Positions 42,683 to 54,200 of a DNA stretch of 64,000 nucleotides are shown piece by piece (the first letter of the stretch is position 1; every line of letters begins with the position of its first letter). Below the pieces are notes generated by a model that was given only the letters and a program-made list of their open reading frames with translations, had not been told where the DNA came from and made no database searches. The translations under genes were made by a program, and so were the position numbers. Source of the stretch: Paraburkholderia caribensis (lineage in GTDB: Bacteria > Pseudomonadota > Gammaproteobacteria > Burkholderiales > Burkholderiaceae); assembly GCF_002902945.1 (NCBI RefSeq), contig NZ_CP026101.1, positions 1,984,001 through 2,048,000 on the forward strand, given 5' to 3'.

Positions 42683-42820
42683 CGGTCGCAAAAAGGGTGT
42701 CCGTCCAGTGAGTGACAGCCGACATTGTCGCCGATGTCGCGTATCACTTCGTCGGACTCGCCTTCGCACGGCCTCGCGTGCTGCCTGGTCACGCTGGTAC
42801 TGTCTTTCTCCTGCCCGGCC

Positions 42821-43534
42821 TCAGGCCGCCGCGTCCGGCATGGCACTGCTCAGGCGGCTCATCGAGAAATCGATCAGCGCGATCGCCGCCGTTTCCGCTT
42901 CCTTCGCATCGTGCCGCTCGATCGCGTCGACCACCCGCGAATGCAGCCGCACCGTCTCTTCCCATGCGCTCTGCGGCAGATCGACGAGCGGCTTCAACGC
43001 GGACAGCGCGCCGCGAATGATGGCCGCCATCTGCTGGAAGAACTGGTTGCCGCTCGCAATCACGATACGCGTATGCAGTGCTTCATCCGCAGTCTGATGC
43101 CCGGGCTCGCCGGGCGGGCTGTTGCGGAAAGCCTCGAACGCATCGCGGATCGCGGCGATGTCCGAGGCGTTGCCGCGCGTGGCCGCCTGCGCAGCGGCGC
43201 GCGGTTCGATCAGCACGCGGAACTCGATCACGTCGCGCAAGAACGTGGGATCGGGCTTCGCACGAAAGCGCCAGTTCACGACGTCCTCGTCGATCATGCG
43301 CCAGTCGTGCATCGGCCTGATACGCGTGCCGATCTTGGGCCGCACGTCGAGCATGTGACGGGCGAGCAGCATCGACAGCGCCTCGCGCATCACCGTGCGG
43401 CTGACGTCGAATTCCTTCGACAATACGTCTTGCGGCGGCAACACCGCGCCGTACTTCTCTTCGACGATCCCGGTCACAAGACCATCCATAACCTTGCTGA
43501 CCAAGGAACGTTCTTTATTGGTTTGTTCCATCAT
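42821..43534 (-). CDS. GntR family regulator, FadR subfamily
   Basis: A 237-residue protein. N-terminal winged helix with LPPQDVLSKEFDVSRTVMREALSMLLARHMLDVRPKIGTRI; C-terminal FCD effector domain with the metal-binding pattern EFRVLIEPRAAAQAA...DEALHTRIVIASGN...LHSRVVDAIERHDA. Such regulators respond to sugar acids or related ligands. Likely controls the neighbouring oxidoreductase. Confidence 0.92.
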   Translation of the reverse strand: MMEQTNKERSLVSKVMDGLVTGIVEEKYGAVLPPQDVLSKEFDVSRTVMREALSMLLARHMLDVRPKIGTRIRPMHDWRMIDEDVVNWRFRAKPDPTFLRDVIEFRVLIEPRAAAQAATRGNASDIAAIRDAFEAFRNSPPGEPGHQTADEALHTRIVIASGNQFFQQMAAIIRGALSALKPLVDLPQSAWEETVRLHSRVVDAIERHDAKEAETAAIALIDFSMSRLSSAMPDAAA

Positions 43535-44403
43535 CCTTCTCCCCGATGCGGCGTTTCTCGCCTGCGATGAATGTTGATCACGTGCCCTCGTGTCATTTGT
43601 TATTTTGCGAACATTACGTTGCTTCGCTTTATCTGAATACGCCAGTCGGGAAATTACTCGACAGGGTATTCCCTCCGATCAATTGTTTCTTTCGTGTAAC
43701 GCGTCGTGAAGCGAAGTCAGCAGTACATCGCAGCCAGCCTGCGCGAATGGGGAAAAATTGCATTGAAAGTACTGTACTCATACGTCGGATAATCCCTTGC
43801 GGTTACATTCGTTACGTTTGTTACCGATCGAATCAATTAGCAGTCCGCATGCAAATCGCCCGGGCGTATCGTCTCTCACCGTTTCCGTCCATTCGATTCT
43901 TCCGGCCCGCTTATCGAGCGTATGGCAAAGCTTCTTTCCGATTTGCGCTTCTGTATCCTCCTCTCTATAGCGACTCGTCATCCCGTGCAATGATGCATCG
44001 CGCTCACCCGAATCACCCATGACGTCCATCACGCGTCAATGCTTCGATGCAACACATCTGAGCGCCATTGGAACCGATCTTCAGCGTCCCTCTCTGTACG
44101 TGTACACACACTTTCTTCGCGCTTTGAGATCAATGTAACCCGTGTGCCGGACACGGCGCAGCGCCATCCCTTTCTGCTTGTCGACATCGGGAATCTGTCT
44201 GCTGTACGGCCGCGCGCCTGCACTCTCGCGTTTCCGTGTGGCAACGCACTGACGCCGGCGCGTCGCAATCCGTTAAATAGATTCAACCGGCGCCCCCGTC
44301 GCGATCGACCATCCTGGATCATCGACGGGCTCTGGCAACCGCAAGCCTATACGCCGGACCTGAGCCACTAGCGGCTGGCCTACACCCATTGAGGGCTGCG
44401 CTC
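43535..44403. other. Gene-poor region left of the biosynthetic locus
   Basis: About 870 bases of lower GC than the flanks. Open frames exist on both strands but have no ribosome sites or protein-like composition. I see no repeat or RNA gene. It probably contains promoters for the FadR-type regulator and for the carrier-like gene. Confidence 0.5.
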
Positions 44404-44715
44404 ATGAAAACGGTACTGCGACGCATTCTTTCCGAATGGGCACGGCTCGACGTGCCGCCCGACATGCTCGCCGACGACGCAGACCTTTATGCAGCCGGCC
44501 TCTCGGCAATCGGCACCGTGCAGCTGATGCTATCGATCGAAGACGAATTCGACATCGAGATCCCGAACCGCATGCTCACGCGCGACGTATTTTCGAGCAT
44601 CGAGTCACTGGCTGCGGCCGTTACCGAATTGCAGGGCGCGCGAAGCGGCGGCAGCCTGAACGCGCCGCTCATTCAGACGGCCTCGGTGGGAACGTTCTCG
44701 CCCGACGCGTTGTAG
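44404..44715 (+). CDS. Acyl-carrier-like protein lacking the phosphopantetheine serine
   Basis: ATG 44404 (MKTVLRRILSEWARL) gives 103 residues. The four-helix carrier fold is clear: DDADLYAAGLSAIGTVQLMLSIEDEFDIEIPNRML, then FSSIESLAAAVTEL. In related stand-alone carriers the helix 2 start reads G-[LM]-[ST]-S. Here it reads GLSAI (Gly32-Ile36), so the attachment Ser is Ala35 and the nearest Ser is one position earlier. It may be an unmodified carrier-like protein, or Ser34 may be used. It precedes the NRPS-PKS genes but is separated from them by about 3.5 kb. Confidence 0.8.
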   Translation: MKTVLRRILSEWARLDVPPDMLADDADLYAAGLSAIGTVQLMLSIEDEFDIEIPNRMLTRDVFSSIESLAAAVTELQGARSGGSLNAPLIQTASVGTFSPDAL

Positions 44716-45686
44716 CCGCCGCGCTGACCGCGACGGCACACGCTAGCGGGCGTGTTTGCTGCCGTTGCAGGACTGATCGGTCCCGGCGATTCTCATCAAT
44801 GAGACAAACCGGACGCGGACCGTGCAGGTTGAAATAGCCCGGTCACGTGAAGATACCGTCAACGTTGCCCATTTGAGTTGAGGCACGCGCTCGCCAGTGA
44901 CGCTACGGGTAGCGCGTTGCATCACAACGCGTTCATTTGCATGACCGCAGCGCTTCACGCGCTTCGCCCATATCGCGGGCGCACAGTACCGAGAAGACAA
45001 AGTACGGGTACTCAGCGCAACAGGCGCGATGTGCTGCCGCAAAAACGTTTGCGCATCCCAACGGCTTGCTGCCGCCCATCCAACTGAAGAATGACGGAGC
45101 GCGCCAACACTCGCGCTCGAGCCGTTGGAATTCGTACGACACAATCGCGCTGCAAAAATCCCGCTCTCCTCCAAAAATCGGTTTTCGGTGCGGCAGCACA
45201 CTAAATTCATGGAACACATCTGAATCAAATCGCGTTCAGCGCGGAATCACTCTTCGGTGGGCGTTTCGCCCGTGTTTCACGCCTGATCGGGCTTAACAGG
45301 TCATTGCCAGGCTATTTTCAACCCATGCAAAATCAGTGAGTTAGCTTGTATAACTTAAGATGAATTCTCGAATCCGCCGACAAATGCCATTGTGCAGTTT
45401 TGAAACAAAACGATACGTTTTAGGCGATTCGACGAAGTTGCTCGTCACGCTGCGCCGCACCAGCGCTCATTTTCCAGTCGTTTGGCACAGTCCTCGCTAG
45501 ATGGTGGGCGCAGTGAATTTGCCAACGTCGATGCAGACATTCACAACAACGGCATCGATGGATGGTTGACGGGGCTGGTCTGTACGTATCTCGCCGCAAG
45601 CCAGGCGGCAAGACATCGGGAAGCGTGCAGCGCCGGGTTAAAAAACAAGGGGTCGTGCAGGGCACGGCTTCATGCGAGGACCGATC
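44716..45686. other. Gene-poor region inside the biosynthetic locus
   Basis: About 970 bases without a supportable gene. A small palindrome, AAAACG-ATA-CGTTTT (45407-45421), lies upstream of the Crp/Fnr gene and could be a regulator site. The rest is unremarkable. Confidence 0.45.
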
Positions 45687-46421
45687 ATGTTGACGCTTCA
45701 ATCCGATCTGCACGGCAATCATTTGCTCGGCGCATTGCCGTCCCATGAGTGGCAGGCCATTGCCCCTCATCTCGAACTCGTTCATCTGCGCACGGAGCAA
45801 CTGCTGTGCGACTCGGGACAACGTATCCATCACGTCTACTTCCCGACCACGGCCATCATCTCGATGCTGTCGACGATGGAAGACGGCGGTTCCGTCGAAA
45901 TCGCCGCAGTGGGCCGCGAAGGCATGACGGGCGTGCCCGTGCTGACGGGCGGCGAGACCATGCCGAACCGCGTGCAGGTGCAGTGCTCGGGCTTCGCGTA
46001 CCGGATGACGGCGCAAGCGCTGCGCCAGCAGTTCGCACGCTCGGATTTCCTGCGTCGCCTGATGCTGCTCTACATGCACGCCCTGCTCACCCAGGTCGCG
46101 CAAACGGCAGCCTGCAACCGGCATCACTCGTTGAACAAGCAACTTTGCCGGTGGCTGCTGATCGAAGTCGACCGTGTCGCATCGGACGATCTGTCCGTCA
46201 CGCAACAGCTGATCGCCGACATGCTCGGCGTACGCCGCGAAGGCATCACGGAAGCGGCCGGCAAGCTGCACAACGACGGCCTGATCCATCACAGCCGCGG
46301 CCACATCCGCGTGCTCGATCGCAAGGGTCTCGAAGCGCGCGCCTGCGAATGCTACGGCCTCGTGAAGCGCGAGTTCGACCGTCTGTTGCCGCGCCTGCGT
46401 GAAGCCGAAACGGTAGGTTGA
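45687..46421 (+). CDS. Crp/Fnr family transcriptional regulator
   Basis: ATG 45687 with GAGGA upstream; 244 residues. A cyclic nucleotide-type beta-barrel (LELVHLRTEQLLCDSGQRIHHVYFPTTAIIS) followed by a winged helix with LSVTQQLIADMLGVRREGITEAAGKLHNDGLI. No Fnr-type Cys cluster. The sensing domain lacks the classic cAMP-binding motif, so its signal is unknown. Plausible regulator of the biosynthetic genes by position. Confidence 0.85.
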   Translation: MLTLQSDLHGNHLLGALPSHEWQAIAPHLELVHLRTEQLLCDSGQRIHHVYFPTTAIISMLSTMEDGGSVEIAAVGREGMTGVPVLTGGETMPNRVQVQCSGFAYRMTAQALRQQFARSDFLRRLMLLYMHALLTQVAQTAACNRHHSLNKQLCRWLLIEVDRVASDDLSVTQQLIADMLGVRREGITEAAGKLHNDGLIHHSRGHIRVLDRKGLEARACECYGLVKREFDRLLPRLREAETVG

Positions 46422-46798
46422 AGTGTGCAGCTGCGCGATGGTGTGGACGGACTCGATTGCAGGTCGCGGCGCGCGGGTTTGCAATCGACAGCTTTGAACG
46501 GTTCCGTGAAGAGATAGCGTGCGGCGTCAGCACTGGCCTGACGATCGCACGCGATCCTGTTCGACCTCGTGACGTTGCGCGCCTGCGCATCAACCGGGCG
46601 ACATCGCGTCAAGCGGATGTACCCGGCTGTGAAGTGCGGCGAAGAACATCGGGTTGCAATTTTGATTCAATCTCGGACCGCCTTGCGTTCGCCGCAGTCG
46701 AGGCCATCTAACCTCGCCAATCTATTAGCAATCCATATTTACTTAATGGATCGAAACTGGCGGGTCGCGGATGAATTCGGACGAACGGAGCGCAGACC
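46422..46798. other. Intergenic region before the PPTase gene
   Basis: About 380 bases between the regulator and PPTase genes. An AT-rich stretch at 46711-46752 may hold a promoter; no gene or repeat seen. Confidence 0.4.
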
Positions 46799-47602
46799 AT
46801 GTCGTGGCTGATCGCCGATGAGGGATGTCAGCCCGCTGATGTCGATCCTGTAGAATCGACCAGCCCTGCGCCCGTCGAGTCCAGACTTTCCATGCCCTCT
46901 TCTCTCCTTACGCGCCCCTCTACGCAAGAAGTGCATGTCTGGGAGTGGGACCTCGATGCCTGCGCCGACGATTTTGAACGGCACTGGGAAACGCTATCGG
47001 AGGAAGAGCGCGAGCGCGCCAACCGGTTCCGCTTCGAACGGCATCGCCGTCGCTATGTGGCAGGCCGGGGCGAACTCAGGCAGCTTCTTGGCCGCTATGT
47101 CGGGTTAGCGCCATCGGCGATCACGCTTGGCTATGGTTCGGATGGCAAACCGTTCTGCGCGAGCCAGCCCGCTGAATGGCGGATCTGCTTCAATCTCAGC
47201 CACAGCGAAAATGCAGCGGCGCTCGCCGTCTCGAACGGTTTCGAGGTCGGCATCGACGTCGAACAATTCCGGACGATCGAAGAGAGCTTGCCGCTCGAAG
47301 TATTCTCCGCGCGGGAGCGCGCGCAATTCGCCGCCTTACCGGACGCGGAACGGCAGAACGTCTTCTTCGAAAGCTGGGCGCGCAAGGAGGCCTGCCTGAA
47401 GGCGCTCGGCACGGGCTTCATCCTGCCACCGACCCACTTCGAGTTCGATCTTTCCATTCACGGCGACACGACACCGCGCCTGGTCGGCGGCGAAGCGGAG
47501 GAAGCGACGCATTGGCGCATTTGTGCCCTGTCATCGCGTCCCGGCTGTGCGGGAGCGGTGGCAGCACGACGCACGAACTGGTCGATCGTCAAAATGAACT
47601 GA
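46799..47602 (+). CDS. 4'-phosphopantetheinyl transferase, Sfp type
   Basis: A 267-residue enzyme from ATG 46799 (GGAG upstream); ATG 46892 is an alternative that removes 31 residues. Motifs: ERHRRRYVAGRGELRQLLGRYVG, CFNLSHSENAAALAV, the metal-binding FEVGIDVEQF and FFESWARKEACLKALGTGF. It installs the phosphopantetheine arm on PCP and ACP domains, so it is the probable activator of the neighbouring megasynthase. Confidence 0.92.
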   Translation: MSWLIADEGCQPADVDPVESTSPAPVESRLSMPSSLLTRPSTQEVHVWEWDLDACADDFERHWETLSEEERERANRFRFERHRRRYVAGRGELRQLLGRYVGLAPSAITLGYGSDGKPFCASQPAEWRICFNLSHSENAAALAVSNGFEVGIDVEQFRTIEESLPLEVFSARERAQFAALPDAERQNVFFESWARKEACLKALGTGFILPPTHFEFDLSIHGDTTPRLVGGEAEEATHWRICALSSRPGCAGAVAARRTNWSIVKMN

Positions 47603-48229
47603 CGGACGGCAGCTGCAGGCACGCAGCGCGGACATTGCTCCACCTGTAGCGCCCTACGACTTCCCCGTTCGCATACATCGCAGTACCAACTAAATATTCC
47701 AACGAAAGGTACGACTGTCCTATTGACTGGCGAGCATAGCCAGAGCGCGTCCGCACGCACGAGCATGCTGAAGCACGGGCCTGCCGGGCAAGCATCCATT
47801 TTCGTTTTCCGTCATGCCGTGACGCAGTTTCGCCACGCGCAACCCGACCATCAACCGTTGACCATCGCGTCGAAGCGACCGTCGCTCTGCCGACGTTGCG
47901 CCTGCTGGCACACCCATTCCCGCGACGGGATGCAGGTCAGGAGCATCACACGATGCACCTGTTTGCGGCATGACGCGCGGCTTGGCGCCATTCCGTACGA
48001 ACTCCTCTGCGCAATGTGTTGTTGCGACGCCCGTGTGTGCGACGGCGTACGGATAGGCATCCCGCAGGAGTTTAACTTTCACTTACCGCAAATTTCGCGT
48101 TTGAGGCGTGGGACACGCGTGGACAGCCACGTGCTGCCCGCGCTTCCCGTAACCGGCCCCGCAACATGAGCGCCAAGCGCCACGCGGGGCTCAGTTCAAT
48201 TCCTTCATCACACTTCTGGAGACCGGCAG
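47603..48229. other. Intergenic region before the megasynthase
   Basis: About 630 bases without a protein-like frame. It likely carries the megasynthase promoter and a long leader. GGAG lies close upstream of the megasynthase ATG. No repeat or hairpin stands out. Confidence 0.45.
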
Positions 48230-51200
48230 ATGTCACATAGAGATGGATATTTGAGCGACTTGCCGGGCGGCGCAGGTCATGCACCTGGCGTAGCGGCGCG
48301 CTTCGATGCCGTATGTGGCGAGTTTGGCGATCATGTCGCTGTGATCGACCAGACGGGTGAAGAACAGTATGCCGCCCTCGGCGAGCGTTCGGCCCGCCTC
48401 GCAAGCGTCCTGACCAGCATGGGCCTGGAGCGAGGCGATCGTTGCGCCATCATGGTTCCGCGCAGCCGGGACACGCTGGCGTTGATGCTGGCCATCCTGC
48501 GTCTGGGCGCCGTCTATGTGCCGCTGGACCCTGCCTATCCCAAAGCCCAGCTCGATTTCATCGTTGCCGATTGCGCGCCCAGGCTCATCATCGCGGAAGG
48601 GGCGGCGCTTGCCAGCGTGGGCGACCTGAATGGCGTGATGATCGATCTGGCCGAAATCGTGGCATCGTCGGCAGTTGTCGATCCCGCTCCGCTGCATGCG
48701 ACGGGTCCCGACGACCCTGCCTACATCATGTATACGTCCGGCTCGACGGGCAAGCCCAAGGGCGTGATCGTTCCGCATCGCGCGATTCTGCGCCTCGTGC
48801 GCGATCAGACCTTCACTGCCCTGTCGCCGCAGACGCGCTTCCTCAACCTCGCGCCGCTTGCCTTCGATGCAAGCACGCTGGAGATCTGGGGTCCGCTGCT
48901 GAACGGCGGCAGCGCCGCGATCATCAACAAAGTCCAACCTTCGCTCGACACGATCGCCGCCGACATGGCGCGGCTCGGCGTCACGAGTGCGTGGTTCACG
49001 GCGGGCCTCTTCAATGCGCTCGCCGACTATCGGCTGGAGGCCTTTCTGCCGCTCAAGGAAGTGCTGACGGGCGGCGACGTGCTGTCGCCCGTGCATATCC
49101 GCAAGGTCATGGAGGCCCACCCCGGGCTGCAGATCATCAACGGCTACGGGCCGACCGAAAACACGACTTTCACCTGCTGCTACCGCATTCCGCGCGACAG
49201 CGAGGCATCGGCACAGGGCGAGGCGATTCCCATCGGTGACGCGATCGCGGGCACGCGCGTCTACATCGTCGACGACAAGCTGGTTCCCGTCAGCGACGGC
49301 GAAGTCGGCGAGCTCGTCACGGGCGGCGACGGCGTGGCGCTCGGCTACCTCAATCGCCCCGAACTGACGGCGGAAAAATTCATCGACGACGTCTTCACGC
49401 GGAGCGGCAAGCTCTACCGCACGGGCGACCTCGTGCGCCGCCGCCCGGACGGCGCCATCGATTTCCTGGGCCGCAACGACCGGCAGATCAAGATCGCGGG
49501 CAAGCGCATCGAGCTGGATGAAATCGAGCATGCACTGCGCGTTGCGCCCGGCGTCGCCGATGCGGCCGTGGCGGCATTCGAAGGCCGCAGAGGCAAGTCG
49601 ATCGCGGGCTTCGTGAAGGCCGATGCCGCCGATGCCGCACGCTTCCTCGACGCGTTGCGCGCGCATCTGAAGGCTGCCATTCCCGATTACATGGTCCCGG
49701 CGGAACTGCGTGTCCTGCCGGACTTTCCGTTGACGCCGAATGGCAAGATCGACCGCAAAGCCCTGCTCGCGGGACTCGACACGCCCGCCGCAGCGCCCGC
49801 CGAAGCCGGGCCGGTCGACGACGACATCGCCGGAAAGCTGGCGGCCGTGTTCGAGGGGCTGCTCGGCAACCCCGTCGATCGCCGCTCGAACTTCTTCGAT
49901 CTCGGCCTGCGCTCGCTCGATCTGATGCGGGCGCATGCCATCATCGCGCGCGACGTGTCGGCCAAGGTCGCGCTGGTGGACCTGTTCCGGCATCCCAACG
50001 TCGAGGCGCTGGCCACGCATCTGCGCGACGCGCTCGGCCTGGCGCAGCAAGGCGCCATCCGGCGGCGCCGGGACGTGCAAGACGGGGCTATCGCCGTCGT
50101 CGGCATGTCCGGACGGTTTCCCGGCGCGCGCAATGTCCGCGAATTCTGGGCGAACGTCCTCGCGGGGCGCGACTGCATCACGCATTTCGACGTGGCGGAA
50201 CTGGAAGACAGCTTCGACGACGGCTCACGCCGCGAGGAGCGTTATGTGAAGGCACGGCCGATACTCCAGGACGTCGACCGTTTCGATGCCGGCTTCTTCG
50301 GGGTGCTGGCGCGCGAGGCCGCGCTGACCGACCCGCAACAGCGCCTGTTCCTGGAGATCGCCTGGGAGGCGTTCGAGGATGCCGGCTACGATCCGGCGAC
50401 GATCGCCGGTGCCGTCGGCGTGTTCGCCGGCACCTCGATGAACACCTACTTCCTCAAGCACGTCCTGACCGATCGTGGCGTGATCGACGAGTTCACGAGC
50501 CAGTTCCAGATTGGCGAGTATCAAAAGCTGGTCGGCGCGGGCGATTTCGTCGCCACCCGCACCGCCTACAAGCTCGGCCTCAGAGGGCCTGCCATTTCGG
50601 TCCAGACGGCATGCTCCACATCGCTGACGGCGATCGGCCTCGCGGTCGAGAACCTTCGCGCCGGACGCTGCGACATGGCGCTGGCGGGCGGCGTATCGAT
50701 CACCTTCCCGCAGAAGCGCGGCTACTTCTACGAAGAAGGCGGAATGGGCGCGCCCGACGGCGTTTGCCGCCCGTTCGATGCCAGCGCCCGCGGCACGGTG
50801 TTCGGCAGCGGCGCGGGCGTGGTCCTGCTGAAACGTCTCGACGATGCCATCGCCGACGAGGATCCCATCTATGCCGTAATCCGTGGTGTCGGCATGAACA
50901 ACGACGGCTCCGACAAGGTCGGCTTCACTGCGCCGAGCGTCGACGCACAAGCCCGCGCGATCGCCATCGCGCACGCCGAGGCGGGCATCGATCCCGCCAC
51001 CGTCGGCTATATCGAAGCCCACGGGACGGCGACGCCGCTCGGCGATCCGATTGAATTCGCGGGCCTCGTGCAGGCATTCCGCCTGGGGGGCGTCGAAGGC
51101 GGCCAGTTCTGCGCGCTCGGCTCGGCGAAGGCCAACGTCGGACACCTCGACGCGGCAGCGGGCGTGACAGGTTTCATGGCGGCGGCGCTCGCGCTGCGCG

Positions 51201-54200
51201 ATCGTACGTTGCCTCCCCTCACGCATTTCCATGCGCCGAACCCGGGCATCGACGTGACGAACAGCCCGTTCTTCTTCAACGAGGCAGCGCGTCCCTGGGC
51301 GGATGGCCCGACGCCGCGCCGCGCGGGCGTGAGTTCGTTCGGCGTCGGCGGAACGAACGTCCACGTGGTGCTGGAAGAAGCGCCGCATCGCATCGACGCA
51401 TCCGAGCAGCAAGACGGGCTGCAGATACTGCCGCTTTCGGCAAGGAGCGCAGCAGCGCTCGAACGCGCGAAGGCCAATCTTGCCAGCCATCTCGCAGCCA
51501 ATCCCGGCGTCTCGCTCGCCGACGTGGCAGCGACGCTGCAAACGGGCCGCCGCGCCTTCACGCATCGCGCCGTGGTGATCGCCGAGAGCGCCGATCAGGC
51601 CCAGGCGAAGCTGCAGAAGGGCGCCATCGAAGCACAGGCCCCGCAGGCCGCGCCGCCCGTCGTCTTCATGTTCCCCGGGCAGGGCTCGCAATATCCGGGC
51701 ATGGGTGAAGCGCTCTATCGCACCGAGCCTGTCTATCGCGAATGGATCGACAAGGGCGCCGAAGCGCTGGCTGCGCACGTCGGGCTGGATATCCGCACGC
51801 TGATGTTCAGCGATACCCCGGAAGGCGACGATACCCCGCATCCCATCCGTTCGACGATCTACGCGCAGCCGGCGCTGTTCCTCGTCGAATACGCAGTGGC
51901 GCAGTTGTGGATATCGCGCGGCATCAAGCCGGCGGCGATGATCGGCCATAGCGTCGGCGAACTGGTCGCCGCCTGCGTGGCCGAGGCAATCGCCTTCGAA
52001 GACGCGCTGTACCTCATCGCGAAGCGTGGCGCGCTCATGCAGTCGGCCGAACCGGGCGCGATGCTGGTGGTGCGTTTGTCCGAGGCCGATCTGAGGCCCA
52101 TGCTGCCCGCCGATGTCGATCTGGCCGCGATCAATGCGCCGACGCTCAGCGTGGTGGCGGGCCCGTTCGCCGCCATCGAAGCGTTCGAAGCCACGCTGAA
52201 AGCCGGCGATATCGAGCATCGGCGCCTGCACACGTCTCACGCCTTCCACTCGCGCATGATGTCCGGCGTCGTCGAAGATCTGGCAAAGCTCGCCGATACC
52301 CTTTCGTTCGCACGCCCGAAGATTCCGTATGTGTCGTCGGTGACGGGGCAATGGGCTTCAATGGATCAGCCCGTGCCGGGACGTTACTGGGCCGGACATT
52401 GCCGCGACGTGGTGCGCTTCAGCGACGCGCTCGCCACGGTGACGGCGGAAGGCGAGCCGCTGCTGCTCGAAATCGGCCCCGGCCGGACGTTGACCACCTT
52501 TGCAATGCAGGGATTGCCCAAGGACCGGTATCTGGGCGCGATGGCCTCACTGCCCGATTTCGCGATGCGCGACCGCGAGCTTGCCGTTCTCGCCGAAGCG
52601 ACCGGGCGGCTGTGGTTGAACGGGCTCACGCCGAACTGGAAAACCGTCCAGCCGAAAGCCGCCCGCCGCATTTCGCTGCCGACCTATCCGTTCGAACAGG
52701 AACGGCACTGGATCGACGCCCCTGCAACTGCCTCTTCACGCAACCTCACGACGCAAGCCGCGGCGATTGCCGCTCCAGCCTCGTCCGACGCCATCACCAC
52801 CCTCTCTCAGACCGCCATGACCCAAACCGTCCAAATCGACCGCAAACCGCGCCTGATTGCCGAACTGGCCGCTCTTCTCGCCGAGATTTCCGGTGAGGCG
52901 CCCGATACGTCCGACCCGAACATGACCTTCTGGGACCTCGGTTACGACTCGCTGTTGATGGGACAGGTCTCCCGGCAGCTTCGCCGTCGCTACGACGTCA
53001 CGGTCAGCTTCCGGCAGATCATGAGCGACTATCCGACGCTGCCTGCATTGGCCGAGTTCCTCGACGGCGCTATGCCGCCCGATCCCGAACAGCCGGCCGC
53101 AGCGCCCGTTGCCGTTGCCGCGCCCGTTGCCGCACCCGTTGCCCTTACGGCGCCCGTCGCGGCCGCGCCCATCGTGGCCGCGCCTGGCTTCGCCGCACCG
53201 GCAATGGCGGCAGCCCCGGCCTCGGGCGATATCCAGTCGGTGATCCGCGACCAGATCGCCGCGATGCAGTCGTTGATGGCGCGTCAGCTCGACGTGCTGC
53301 AAGGCGCACCGCTGGCCGTCCAGCAGCCTGCCGCCGCCGTGCAGGCAGCGGCAGCACCCGTGCAAGCCACGGCGCCCGTGCCCGTCGCGGCAGCCGCCGC
53401 GCTCAAGCCGTCCGCCGGCCCCGAAATCAAGTTCGAGGAAAACCGCCCGACGCGCTTCACCGCCTACAAGCCAGGCGCGACGAACTCCGCGCAGATGACA
53501 GATGCTCAGACCGCGTTCATCGCGGACCTGACGGCGCGCTACTCGGCGAAAACACCGACCTCCAAAGCGCGTACGCAGTCCTACCGTGCCGTGCTCGCCG
53601 ATCCGCGTACGGCGAGCGGCTTCCGCGAGGAATGGAAAGAGCTGGTCTATCCGATCGTTGCCCAGCGCTCCAAGGGGTCGAAGATCTGGGACGTCGACGG
53701 CAATGAATACATCGACATAGTCAATGGCTACGGCCAGACCGCGTTCGGCCATACGCCCGATTTCGTGGTGGACGCCGTCAACGCGCAGATGGCGGAAGGC
53801 TTCGCGATCGGACCGCAGTCCCCGCTGGCGGGCGAAGTCGCGCAGATGTTCGCCGACATGACGGGGCATCAGCGCGTCACCTTCTGCAACACCGGCTCCG
53901 AAGCCGTGATGGCGGCGATGCGCCTCGCGCGCACGGTGACGGGCAAGGACAAGATCGTCTGCTTCGACGGCGACTATCACGGCCAGTTCGACGAAGTCCT
54001 CGTCAAGCCGGGCAGCGAGGCGGGCGTCCCGCGTGCCTTCCCGCTCGCCCCCGGCATCCCGCAGAACTCGGTGGGCAACATGGTCGTGCTGCCCTACGCC
54101 AGGTCCGAAAGCCTCGAATGGATCAAGGCCAACATCGACGATATCGCCGGTGTGCTGTTCGAGCCCGTGCAGTCGCGTCACCCCAATCTGCGGCCGAAGG

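Noticed and set aside
43546..44022. 158-codon plus-strand frame upstream of the carrier gene
   Set aside because: Composition is Arg/Ser/Tyr/Cys-rich and unlike a protein; no ribosome site or recognised motif.
44743..45228. 161-codon minus-strand frame between carrier and regulator genes
   Set aside because: Rich in Cys, Arg and Ser with no fold-like pattern; not supported.
47723..48169. 148-codon plus-strand frame before the megasynthase
   Set aside because: Cys/His/Arg-rich, no ribosome site, no family; treated as leader region.
48233..52351. Two more long minus-strand frames under the A-PCP-KS-AT part
   Set aside because: Same reason: shadows of the sense strand with no domain or ribosome site.
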